From Vibrio tasmaniensis 1F-187 (GTDB taxonomy: Bacteria > Pseudomonadota > Gammaproteobacteria > Enterobacterales > Vibrionaceae): 8,078 nt of DNA. Each line of letters opens with the position of its first letter. The stretch's first letter is position 1. Both the position numbers and the translations under genes were made by a program. The stretch covers positions 1-8,078 of the forward strand of contig NZ_AJZM02000148.1 in the NCBI RefSeq assembly GCF_000272405.2, read 5' to 3'. Shown here one piece after another: positions 1 through 5,900 of this stretch. The notes below the pieces were generated by a model, which did not search any database, had not been told where the DNA came from, and saw only the letters and a list, made by a program, of their open reading frames with translations.

Positions 1-260
1 AAAGACAGAGAGATCAACGAGGAGGGAACGACAAGGCGCTAAGACTCTTAGGACAAGCAGGCCTAGCCCACAGAGTGACGCCTAAGGCAACGATAAGAAT
101 CGTGATAAGACACATTTAAAGTGTTTGTCTTTACAAGGAAATGAGGCTCAGAACAGGTTACAAGATTCTTCAAGTTTCATGTTCATCAGTGTTTGAAGTT
201 CAGTCCGAGGTAGGCCCTATGACATCGCTTAAAGTATATAACGAGCCTTTATATAAGATA
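1..260. other. Left edge, no supported gene
   Basis: No convincing coding region is visible. One plus-strand frame is open from base 3 to a stop near base 119, but it has no start codon and no recognisable motif, so it could be the tail of a gene beyond the edge or chance. The stretch from 1 to 150 is purine-rich on the plus strand. No clear hairpin followed by a T-run was found that could end the leftward partition operon. Confidence 0.4.
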
Positions 261-280
261 TGTAGTACATAGGTAATACA
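261..280. repeat. Partition-type site 1 (GTANTAC pair)
   Basis: The sequence TGTAGTACATAGGTAATACA holds heptamers GTAGTAC (262-268) and GTAATAC (273-279), starting 11 bp apart. It lies 4 bp beyond the stop codon of the ribbon-helix-helix gene. Three more copies with identical spacing flank parA. Because this copy sits downstream of the operon, it is the best candidate for a centromere (parS-like) site as opposed to a plain operator. The role is inferred. Confidence 0.7.
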
Positions 281-283
281 TGT

Positions 284-583
284 TTAATTCATTTTGTTGA
301 TCAACTCAATGAGATCTTCATCATCGATCTTATCTCGATATAAAGCCAAGGCTCGGTACAGTTTCGCTGCAGACACATTTCTCTCTGTCTGCTCTTGCAG
401 ATTTGCTACCCAATCAGATATCCGTTCTTTATCCGTCAATGACATTCTAAGAGTCAGAGGAGGCACCTTATAAGATGTCGTCACTTTCTTTTTGACAGTC
501 GTAATTCCAGTCGACTTGCTTGAGCCTTCGTTCTTGTGAGTGGAGATAGTTGTTATAGCTCCTCGTTTCTTTAACTTACTCAT
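284..583 (-). CDS. Ribbon-helix-helix partition partner (ParB/ParG-like)
   Basis: This 99-residue basic protein is probably the DNA-binding partner of the adjacent ParA. The first 40 residues are rich in Lys, Ser and Thr and look disordered, like the flexible tails of ParG and omega-type adaptors. Residues 42-49 (PLTLRMSL) look like the DNA-contacting beta strand. They are followed by two helices at about 51-66 and 70-83, which is the ribbon-helix-helix layout. The gene follows parA by 16 bp in the same direction, as usual for type Ib partition loci. Its ribosome-binding region (AGGT, about 8 nt before the ATG) lies inside repeat site 2, so binding there could limit its own expression. In known type Ib systems this protein binds centromere repeats and represses the operon, while its N-terminal tail stimulates the ATPase. 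The fold and role are inferred from pattern and context. An unrelated RHH repressor is the alternative. Confidence 0.75.
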   Translation of the reverse strand: MSKLKKRGAITTISTHKNEGSSKSTGITTVKKKVTTSYKVPPLTLRMSLTDKERISDWVANLQEQTERNVSAAKLYRALALYRDKIDDEDLIELINKMN

Positions 584-584
584 G

Positions 585-604
585 TGTATTACCTATGTAT
601 TACA
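585..604. repeat. Partition-type site 2 (GTANTAC pair)
   Basis: TGTATTACCTATGTATTACA holds GTATTAC at 586-592 and again at 597-603, starting 11 bp apart. It fills the gap between parA and the ribbon-helix-helix gene, overlaps the parA stop codon (600-602) and contains the Shine-Dalgarno of the second gene. Both heptamers are in the same orientation here, whereas in sites 1 and 4 the second heptamer reads GTAATAC. Confidence 0.75.
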
Positions 605-1373
605 TTAAATTTAGAAGAAATGCAGCGAGTTTACGGTAATCATTATTAACAAGAGAGCCCGATTTATAAAAGCGCACAGGAGAGGAAACGGCATTAGCTT
701 GTCCGACATGCTCAGAACGACGGACAGATACTGGTAGCAATTTATCTTGTACTACCTCCAATTCCTCATCAATGAACTCATTAATAAGAGTGTTTCTTGA
801 GTCGACCTCGTTCCTCAGGATCAGATAATTGCATTCGTCCTCCTTAATTTCAGAGACAGCTTCGAGTAAAGGGCTAATGCCGTCTAATGAAAATGCACCT
901 GAATCAACAGGGATCAAAATAAGGTCTGAGGCCTGGATTGCGTTAAGAGTCGTTAGGGATAAGTTTGGTGGCGTATCAAGAAGAATGAAATCATAGGTAT
1001 CACCTAACTTCGCTAATTGCTTTTCTAAAATTCGTTCACGATTAATCTTTGTCAGTGATGTTTCGATGACACGTGACAACTGAACATCAGCGGGAACGAC
1101 ATAGAGGTTTTCAATAGAGTTCCCATTAATCTGTGCAGGTTGAATTAAATCGACAATGGACACAACTTTAGGCTTATCAAACAAAGCAGCCACCGTCTCT
1201 TCAAACTTAAAATCACGTTGTCCGGTTAACGTTTTAGAGCAGTTCCCTTGAGGATCGAGGTCAATCACTAACACTTTTCGTTTTCGTGCAAGCTCAGCCC
1301 CTAAATTGACAAGAGTCGTGGTTTTTCCAACGCCACCTTTTTGGTTCGCAGCGCTGATGATTTTAGTCTTCAT
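600..1373 (-). CDS. parA: ParA-family partition ATPase
   Basis: This is a Walker-type ParA ATPase of 257 residues. Such proteins bind the nucleoid in the ATP form and move or position plasmid DNA through a centromere-binding partner. The deviant Walker A motif KGGVGKTT lies at residues 12-19, including the signature lysine at 12. The A' motif VLVIDLDPQG lies at about 34-43, and Walker B FILLDTPP at about 129-136. No helix-turn-helix precedes the ATPase domain, so it fits the short type Ib group, which normally pairs with ribbon-helix-helix partners like the one next to it. I chose the start at 1373 because GAGGTG sits about 7 nt upstream and the sequence begins MKTKIISAANQKGG, typical of the family. 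The longer frame from 1409 would begin inside the promoter and repeat site 3. The promoter (TTGACA, 17 bp, TATTGT) is flanked by heptamer sites 3 and 4, pointing to repression by the partner. Confidence 0.93.
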   Translation of the reverse strand: MKTKIISAANQKGGVGKTTTLVNLGAELARKRKVLVIDLDPQGNCSKTLTGQRDFKFEETVAALFDKPKVVSIVDLIQPAQINGNSIENLYVVPADVQLSRVIETSLTKINRERILEKQLAKLGDTYDFILLDTPPNLSLTTLNAIQASDLILIPVDSGAFSLDGISPLLEAVSEIKEDECNYLILRNEVDSRNTLINEFIDEELEVVQDKLLPVSVRRSEHVGQANAVSSPVRFYKSGSLVNNDYRKLAAFLLNLM

Positions 1374-1386
1374 AACAAACACCTCA

Positions 1387-1406
1387 TGTATTACATGTGT
1401 AGTACA
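1387..1406. repeat. Partition-type site 3 (GTANTAC pair)
   Basis: TGTATTACATGTGTAGTACA holds GTATTAC at 1388-1394 and GTAGTAC at 1399-1405, starting 11 bp apart. It lies between the parA -10 box and the parA Shine-Dalgarno and touches the -10, so occupancy should block transcription initiation. Confidence 0.75.
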
Positions 1407-1434
1407 CAATAAAAAACAAAAGGCGCCCTGTCAA
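1406..1434 (-). promoter_or_regulatory. parA sigma-70 promoter
   Basis: Reading the minus strand, TTGACA (1434-1429) is a perfect -35 box. It is separated by 17 bp from TATTGT (1411-1406), a good -10 box. It is placed about 33 bp upstream of the parA start and bracketed by heptamer sites 3 and 4. Confidence 0.75.
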
Positions 1435-1454
1435 TGTATTACATATGTAATACA
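1435..1454. repeat. Partition-type site 4 (GTANTAC pair)
   Basis: TGTATTACATATGTAATACA is a perfect 20-bp palindrome. It consists of GTATTAC (1436-1442) and GTAATAC (1447-1453), starting 11 bp apart. It sits directly upstream of the parA -35 box and is the most symmetrical of the four copies. Confidence 0.8.
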
Positions 1455-1460
1455 CTTCTT

Positions 1461-1680
1461 CTATCAACGCCTAAAGTTATCCCTCCGTTACCAATCGATG
1501 ATATCGAGACAGTAAAAATCCTAAAGAAAGTGACACCAGCAGCGAAAGCACTATCCGCGGAATTCAAATTATTAGGCTCCTCAGCAACCAAAACTTCTTG
1601 GTTAAGTTAATCCCAATACTAGAATCAAAGTCGAGTTCTGAAATTGAAAATATTGTGACTACGATGGGTACACGGTTTAA
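1461..1680 (+). pseudogene. Relic of a Fic-family N-terminal domain
   Basis: Two reading frames together spell a Fic_N-like segment. In one frame, about 1461-1580, the translation includes PPLPIDDIETVKILKKVTPA, which resembles the start of Fic proteins (LPPLP...DIET..VLKK). That frame stops at 1606-1608. From about 1583 a second frame continues with SNQNFLVKLIPILESKSSSE and then the hallmark SSEIENIVTT at 1634-1663. A frameshift around 1575-1590 is therefore needed to join the two. After about 1680 the similarity fades, and there is no HPFxxGNGR catalytic motif, so the AMP-transferase domain is gone. The fragment cannot make an active Fic enzyme. It abuts partition site 4 and lies upstream of the DUF2913-like gene, suggesting debris from an earlier insertion. 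Family assignment is from memory of the conserved motif. Confidence 0.7.
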
Positions 1681-1785
1681 GCATAACAACGAACAACTAG
1701 CAAGTTACGTCATTTTGCTTTCAGCCTTAGAGCCTTGCTATTTTCATGATAAGATACCCTCATCAATAAATAATCCATGTGAACA

Positions 1786-2385
1786 ATGTCAGAACCTTCA
1801 TACCACCAACTTCTTAAGTCGACCTTCGAAAACACTCTTCTTCACCTTTACTTCAAAGTAAACATTGCCAGTCACTTTGTTAAAGAAGAGCAACGAAACA
1901 AGATCATCATTGACTTCTTGAAGCCAAAAATCAAACAAGCTCGATATAGCCTTATCAAGAAAAAGCTTAAAACGGTTTGTTTGATGAAGAATAAGTTTGG
2001 CTCAATCGAAAAACACTTAGAAAGCGTTCTATCTCAATATTCAGCGATAGAAAGTCAAAACGACGTTGATAAACTTTATGCCTTGTTAGAACGCTTTGAG
2101 AAGAGCGGATTAGAAACAAAACTTATTGAAGAGACCCCTAAACAGGAAATGGACGTTGTTTATATCGACAGAGCACATATTGATAACTGCTTCGATAATG
2201 AAAACCGTCAGATTGCACCTATTTCGCTGTTTATACATACGAATGAATTAGACAGGTTCACTGAATGCTTAACAACCCAACCTTATTTCACATTTGAGTT
2301 GTGCCAAGCAAGTGAAGAATTAAATAACTATCACTATCAACTTCACCCAATTAGCGAACCAGACTGCTTATCACACGCTGTTTAG
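1786..2385 (+). CDS. DUF2913-like protein of unknown function
   Basis: This 199-residue soluble protein has no signal peptide or membrane segment. It resembles, from memory, the DUF2913 family found in Vibrio and enterobacteria on mobile DNA. Recognisable parts are LLHLYFKV near residues 18-25, KNKFGSIEKHLE near 68-79 and the C-terminal block HIDNCFDNENRQIAPISLFI at 131-150. The family has no established function. The first half is lysine-rich and predicted mostly helical. The start ATG at 1786 has only a weak upstream purine run, so the exact start is uncertain. Residues 1-12 could be removed without losing similarity. It is transcribed opposite to the partition and replication operons and sits between them, so it is probably an independent cargo gene. 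No clear terminator follows it. Confidence 0.72.
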   Translation: MSEPSYHQLLKSTFENTLLHLYFKVNIASHFVKEEQRNKIIIDFLKPKIKQARYSLIKKKLKTVCLMKNKFGSIEKHLESVLSQYSAIESQNDVDKLYALLERFEKSGLETKLIEETPKQEMDVVYIDRAHIDNCFDNENRQIAPISLFIHTNELDRFTECLTTQPYFTFELCQASEELNNYHYQLHPISEPDCLSHAV

Positions 2386-2846
2386 CAGTAACTGGCCAAT
2401 ACTCTTGTCAGTACTTACCTGTACTTTTCCATCATTTGTCTATCCTGTTACCTTAGCCATTGTCCCACTGCTATATGAAGCACCAACTAACACAACCAAA
2501 TCTAAAACGTTGGGCACTTCCAGCCCAAATCAAGATGTGTTGTACGTGATTTACCAAGCGGTACTACCATCCTTTTTTCATCACAATCAAGGACAATCTT
2601 TTGATCTTCGAGCAGCAAGCTGAATGATCTTGGCCATTCGGCTTCACCGCTACGGCTTCAACAATGAATTCAATTCCAGTTGACAGTATCTCGGTATCTT
2701 TAAAAGACACACCCACTTAATTTGCTGTGTAAACATACCGTAAATAAAGGTATGTGAATCCATATTTACACGAATTGAGACATCAATTACATTGAATTTA
2801 CCAAGGGTTCACATTTTGCCGCGATAGTTACTCATTATTATTCAAC
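2386..2846. other. Non-coding stretch downstream of rep; candidate origin region
   Basis: About 460 bases lie between the DUF2913-like gene and the end of rep. A 72-codon open frame at 2405-2623 has no ribosome-binding site or family resemblance and is probably chance. The right part (2700-2840) is AT-rich and holds inverted repeats. In ColE2-type plasmids the origin lies just downstream of rep, which here is exactly this segment. Placement of the origin is inferred from that rule; I could not match a ColE2 origin sequence. Confidence 0.45.
2727..2788. repeat. Cluster of inverted repeats near rep 3' end
   Basis: There are three nested or adjacent inverted repeats. GTGTAAA (2727-2733) pairs with TTTACAC (2765-2771). 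Inside it CATACC (2734-2739) pairs with GGTATG (2749-2754). Just after, AATTGA (2773-2778) pairs with TCAATT (2783-2788) across 4 nt. There is no T-run, so this is not a standard terminator. It could be part of the Rep-recognised origin. Confidence 0.5.
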
Positions 2847-4013
2847 TCAAGGAAAAGCTGACTCAAGCACCGCCTTCTTTTTCCCTACTTCATACTCCGC
2901 CCAGTATAACGTTATAGGGGCAGATATCTGATGAACAGCATAATTACCACGATACTCTGGCTCATTTCGCCTACTTTCGGATAAAGCAGACTTGATCCAT
3001 TCAAACAGATAGACGTAACGACTGACGGTCTGGCGACACAGGTTCGCATTACGCGCCACCAAACCAATCGTGAGCTCCTGATTTTTGCGTAACAGAAACT
3101 GACATGCGCGGATAATTCGACGAGTGGTCTTCGTCCGACGAAGGTTATGGGTTCTTCTGGCCGCTCTACGCTGCCTTTCCTGTAAACTTAATCCACTATC
3201 CAACCCCATCACACCTCGCTGGCAGTCTGAGCGAGCACAATATTTATCCCAGGTCCAACGAGAAACACTTTTCACCACCGCCAACACCTCACTGCACTTC
3301 AGAGGCGGCTTATCCGCGGTGTCGGTATTTTTGTAATGAGCGAAACTCTCCACACGGCGTTTAAAGTTCGGATAACTGCCCTTTTCTCTTTCTTCGTCGA
3401 CGATGTCATATGCGTATCGACGAGTGTGTTCGAATAAAGTACAGTTTCGAGAATAAGAGACATCAATATCTTGACGAAGCCATGGCCGCGTTGTCTCCAG
3501 CTCAAGAGAATCCGCTAACTCATTGAGTTCATAGACACTCCGGTGAAGTTCGGTCGTCTGCCACCACGGGTGAAAAGGCGTTTTGGCAACAGGCCCCGAA
3601 TAGCTCAAGTCCGCCTCAAGTCTCAATGCTAAGGCGTGATAAATGGCTTTAAGGTACTGAATGGGTTTAGAGCGAGCCTGATCGCTGGTGCAAACCGGCA
3701 CAATAGCGTAAAAAAGGTGGGCTTTATTACTGGTGCGGTTTCGAACGATTAGATTAGGGGGTGGCAAGCCTTCATCTTGCCAAATATAGGGGTTGGGGAC
3801 AGAGCGCTGGTCATGATCGATGTCAAACACCATCCACGCCTGCATCTCTTTACGATTAACCTGCATATACGGCCATCTGACCGCATAGTTTCGAGGTCTG
3901 ATGAGCATCGCGGTTTTATTGTCACTGCACCTCGACAAATAAGGCGCTTCCTCAAGTAGCCGACTCAAACACGACATGGATGAAGACGCAGCGTATTCAG
4001 AATGAGCCGTCAT
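2847..4013 (-). CDS. rep: ColE2-type Rep, primase and replication initiator
   Basis: This 388-residue protein resembles the ColE2 Rep/Replicase family. Those plasmid initiators bind an origin downstream of their own gene and synthesise the primer RNA used by DNA polymerase I. Family features are RLLEEAPYLSRCSDNKTAML near 18-37, MVFDIDHD at 61-68 with the probable metal-binding acidic pair, PPPNLIVRN at 84-92, NKAHLFY at 96-102 and GPVAKTPFHPWW at 140-151. A PriCT-like region (LFEHTRRYAYD, then KSVSRWTW) spans about 193-255. A C-terminal helix-turn-helix lies near 313-334 (ELTIGLVARNANLCRQTVSR), probably for origin binding. At 388 residues it is somewhat longer than ColE2 Rep itself (about 300). 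The start at 4013 overlaps the previous stop as ATGA and has AAGGG upstream. M13 (3977) is an alternative. It is the last gene of the leftward early operon. In P2/HP1-like phages this slot holds a different (gpA-like) initiator, so the replication module appears swapped. Confidence 0.88.
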   Translation of the reverse strand: MTAHSEYAASSSMSCLSRLLEEAPYLSRCSDNKTAMLIRPRNYAVRWPYMQVNRKEMQAWMVFDIDHDQRSVPNPYIWQDEGLPPPNLIVRNRTSNKAHLFYAIVPVCTSDQARSKPIQYLKAIYHALALRLEADLSYSGPVAKTPFHPWWQTTELHRSVYELNELADSLELETTRPWLRQDIDVSYSRNCTLFEHTRRYAYDIVDEEREKGSYPNFKRRVESFAHYKNTDTADKPPLKCSEVLAVVKSVSRWTWDKYCARSDCQRGVMGLDSGLSLQERQRRAARRTHNLRRTKTTRRIIRACQFLLRKNQELTIGLVARNANLCRQTVSRYVYLFEWIKSALSESRRNEPEYRGNYAVHQISAPITLYWAEYEVGKKKAVLESAFP

Positions 4014-4327
4014 CGCATCACCCTTGGTGCACCTTGCCCATACTCACCTACAGAAAAAACAAGGCAAAAGAGATTGTCTTGAGCGTTGAGCGCCGTTACT
4101 GAATCAGTCCTCTTGACTCTCTCTGATAAGATTCGAGAGCCGGTCAAAGCCATTCCTTTTGAGCTTTCGTAGCCGCCACGGGTGTCAATTTTTATCGAAC
4201 ACCTTTTCGAATGACAACTGACTGCATCACGCCACTCTTCTTTACCTTTTAAGACTAAATTGGAGACGGTTTCAATACTGGTTTGAATGACCTTACCCTG
4301 TACGACCGCAAACACATGATGATTCAT
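4010..4327 (-). CDS. Unknown 105-residue protein coupled to rep
   Basis: I do not recognise this protein. It has a good ribosome-binding site (GAGG, about 8 nt before the ATG at 4327), and its stop overlaps the rep start by 4 bp (ATGA), so translation of rep is probably coupled to it. It is basic and has no signal peptide. Residues 86-94 (NLFCLVFSV) are hydrophobic but too short for a convincing membrane helix. Residues 1-30 (MNHHVFAVVQGKVIQTSIET onward) look like beta-strand then helix. Its position directly before a ColE2-type initiator suggests a part in controlling rep expression or initiation, but nothing in the sequence proves this. Confidence 0.65.
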   Translation of the reverse strand: MNHHVFAVVQGKVIQTSIETVSNLVLKGKEEWRDAVSCHSKRCSIKIDTRGGYESSKGMALTGSRILSERVKRTDSVTALNAQDNLFCLVFSVGEYGQGAPRVMR

Positions 4328-4399
4328 AAAGTTGACCTCGGCTAAAAAACGCTCCCCTTCGGAGAAACCAATAACGCTACTCTGGAAGAGGAAAACGCG

Positions 4400-4666
4400 T
4401 TAAAGCCAACGTTGTCTGATTCTTTGCATTCGCTTTTCGAGGCCGAATAAACGAATTCGCAGTCGTACTTGTTCAAACCCATAATTCGAACGCCTTAATT
4501 GGTTCATTAACCTCGCCTGCTCAACCCATAAGGAAGAAAGTTGACGAGCGCATAACTCGCGTCGAATGTGCCTGATATACCTAAGGCCTCTACGCTTATC
4601 TTCCTCAGTCAATTCATGACCAGAACTTTCAGGGCATGACTGATGACACGGAGTAACAGACATCAT
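4400..4666 (-). CDS. Small, very basic unknown protein in the early operon
   Basis: This 88-residue protein is rich in arginine, with clusters such as KRRGLRYIRHIRREL near 24-38 and RLRIRLFGLEKRMQRIRQRW near 67-87. It is probably largely helical and may bind nucleic acid, but I recognise no family. Its start overlaps the stop of the CII-like gene as ATGATG, with either M1 (4666) or M2 (4663) usable. The upstream Shine-Dalgarno is weak, which fits translational coupling. It is followed by a gap of about 72 bp before the next gene, the largest gap in the operon. Confidence 0.6.
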   Translation of the reverse strand: MMSVTPCHQSCPESSGHELTEEDKRRGLRYIRHIRRELCARQLSSLWVEQARLMNQLRRSNYGFEQVRLRIRLFGLEKRMQRIRQRWL

Positions 4667-5211
4667 CGATCCGAATTGATCTGTGAAGCAGATAAACCAT
4701 TAGCGGCCGCCACATCCTCTATGGCTTTATGCAGACAAACACCTTGATTCAGTTTTTCTAGGCTCCTGATGAGTTTTACCTGAACGCTGATACTGGCGTG
4801 TGCGGTATGAATAATCTTATGTTTTTGAGCACGAGTAAGGCGAGGATTTCCTGCATACTCCAACGCCATTCGAGACAATTCACCTGAATGGATCGAGTTC
4901 TCTAATACGCTTTGGGCAAAGGTGTCATCCGTGCTCTCCGGTGTTATATGAGCGGTGACCACGCCCAATCCAAGAAGCAAGCTGTTTACGATGGTGTGAT
5001 TACCGCTCACTTTTGCGAGAGTAATCGCGTCTACACAACTCAGAACATGAGGCTGAGCAGGATTGAGCTTATTGCGTAGAATAGTTGAGTTCATCCCTAT
5101 TCTCGCAGCCAAGTTGCTCATATTCTCTGCGGCTCTAAAGACACAGCACGCTTCATCAAAAGCCAACTGCTTTGTGCGATAAAATTCGCTTATTGAGTCA
5201 ATGTCATTCAT
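4663..5211 (-). CDS. cII: Phage regulatory protein CII-like (full length)
   Basis: This 182-residue protein matches, from memory, the phage CII regulators of the P2/186/K139 group (CP76-type). In phage 186 that protein activates the lysogenic promoter and favours lysogeny. The N-terminal DNA-binding part at residues 13-51 contains AFDEACCVF, ENMSNLAARIG and the recognition-helix-like STILRNKLNP. The rest, through LGLGVVTAHI (about 81-89) to a helical C-terminus, fits the family length. The start at 5211 overlaps the stop of the upstream paralogue by 4 bp (ATGA). Residues 13-51 share 24 of 39 identities with that upstream gene, which keeps the same numbering, so the pair probably arose by tandem duplication or recombination. 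It sits directly in the cox-rep operon, the usual CII location. Confidence 0.85.
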   Translation of the reverse strand: MNDIDSISEFYRTKQLAFDEACCVFRAAENMSNLAARIGMNSTILRNKLNPAQPHVLSCVDAITLAKVSGNHTIVNSLLLGLGVVTAHITPESTDDTFAQSVLENSIHSGELSRMALEYAGNPRLTRAQKHKIIHTAHASISVQVKLIRSLEKLNQGVCLHKAIEDVAAANGLSASQINSDR

Positions 5212-5555
5212 AACGAATACTCAATTGAAGAAAAGTGGGACAAAAACGAAGCCCCAACCAAGAACATTGTTCCTAACCAGTTAATTCCGCCGACACGTTT
5301 GACTTTGAAAGCTAATTCACAAAAACCTTTCCAACGGGAGTTATCGACATGATCTCGAAACTGCTCCAATTCTTCATCAAAAGCCATTTCCATGAGGTGC
5401 TCTGGGTTTAACTTATTTCTCAAAATGGTGGGGGACACACCAATGTTCATGGCAATTTCAGCCATGTTTTCGGTCAGTCGAAACACATTGCAAGCATCTT
5501 CAAACGCCTTTTGTTTAGACTCCCGAAAAATGTACATTGATACGTTAACATTCAT
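5208..5555 (-). CDS. CII-like N-terminal domain with a membrane tail
   Basis: The first 51 of 115 residues parallel the CII-like protein encoded next to it: KQKAFEDACNVF, ENMAEIAMNIG and PTILRNKLNP are shared or conservatively changed. After NKLNP the similarity stops. The remainder has an acidic linker (about 57-70), a basic patch (FKVKRV, 83-88) and one hydrophobic segment at about 91-108 (INWLGTMFLVGASFLSHF), which is a likely single membrane helix. The basic residues before it suggest a cytoplasmic N-terminus. Such a layout would tether a DNA-binding domain to the membrane, or it may be a decoy or competitor of CII. The reading frame is intact, with no sign that a frameshift created the tail. 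The start at 5555 has a GAG about 8 nt upstream and gives the same spacing to the helix-turn-helix as the paralogue. It follows cox by 35 bp. Confidence 0.7.
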   Translation of the reverse strand: MNVNVSMYIFRESKQKAFEDACNVFRLTENMAEIAMNIGVSPTILRNKLNPEHLMEMAFDEELEQFRDHVDNSRWKGFCELAFKVKRVGGINWLGTMFLVGASFLSHFSSIEYSL

Positions 5556-5590
5556 ATCAGATACTCATTGGGTCGCGAATAGAACGTAAA

Positions 5591-5794
5591 CTAAAACTTA
5601 GCTTCTAGAGCTCGTTTAGTTAACAGGGCCAGATTGACTAGGTTAAGCTCACCCGCCCCGTCTTTAGCCATTCGAGGGATCTTTCCTTCTTTTAGCTTCT
5701 TCTCGATGGTTCCGACTTTCATACCTGACAGTTCTGCATACTTTTCTGTCGTTACATATGGCGCTTCAATAGCGATAACAAGTGGTTGACTCAT
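5591..5794 (-). CDS. cox: Cox-like repressor and excisionase
   Basis: This 67-residue winged-helix-like protein resembles the phage Cox family (P2, HP1, K139; Apl in 186). Cox proteins repress the lysogenic promoter and act as directionality factors for the phage integrase. Characteristic parts are PYVTTEKYAELSGMKVGTIE (12-31), which forms the helix-turn-helix, followed by KKLKEGKIPRM (32-42) and the end LLTKRALEAKF. The start at 5794 has a strong ribosome-binding site (GAGGAAG, about 6 nt away). It is the first gene of the leftward early operon and is transcribed divergently from cI, the classical genetic switch arrangement. The intergenic repeats between the two genes are probable binding sites for Cox, CI or both. 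Confidence 0.85.
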   Translation of the reverse strand: MSQPLVIAIEAPYVTTEKYAELSGMKVGTIEKKLKEGKIPRMAKDGAGELNLVNLALLTKRALEAKF

Positions 5795-5830
5795 GTTGAC
5801 TTCCTCAATAGTTGTCGTTGCTTGAGTGGG

Positions 5831-5889
5831 TGCTCAGACTTGACTGGAACCTTTTTTCTGCTCACCCCCCCTCCTCATGCATCTGCTCA
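5831..5889. promoter_or_regulatory. TGCTCA direct repeats upstream of cox
   Basis: TGCTCA occurs at 5831-5836, 5859-5864 and 5884-5889. The last two are extended to CTGCTCAC (5858-5865 and 5883-5890), spaced 25 bp. P2 C repressor is known to use short direct repeats about two helical turns apart near the early promoter, so these are candidate CI operators. The assignment is inferred. Confidence 0.5.
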
Positions 5890-5900
5890 CAAATGCACTC

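Noticed and set aside
1374..1409. N-terminal extension of ParA from the ATG at 1409.
   Set aside because: It would start within the promoter -10 and repeat site 3, whereas the ATG at 1373 has a good Shine-Dalgarno and the normal family start.
2440..2529. A minus-strand frame reading GLEVPNVLDLVVLVGASYSS, reminiscent of SF2 helicase motif V.
   Set aside because: Only 30 codons between two stops with no neighbouring helicase motifs; possible relic, but too short to support.
2561..2567. An isolated GTACTAC heptamer resembling half of a partition site.
   Set aside because: No partner heptamer at 11 bp on either side; expected by chance.
2405..2623. A 72-codon plus-strand open frame.
   Set aside because: No ribosome-binding site, no family resemblance, and its composition is unlike the neighbouring genes; it sits in an otherwise degenerate non-coding stretch.
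3124..3959. Several open frames of 60-70 codons inside rep on both strands.
   Set aside because: They are shadows of the well-supported Rep frame and have no start signals or family features.
4343..4364. Possible minus-strand terminator or attenuator (CTCC-GAAGG-GGAG then T-run).
   Set aside because: The stem is only 4 bp, too weak to call as a terminator.
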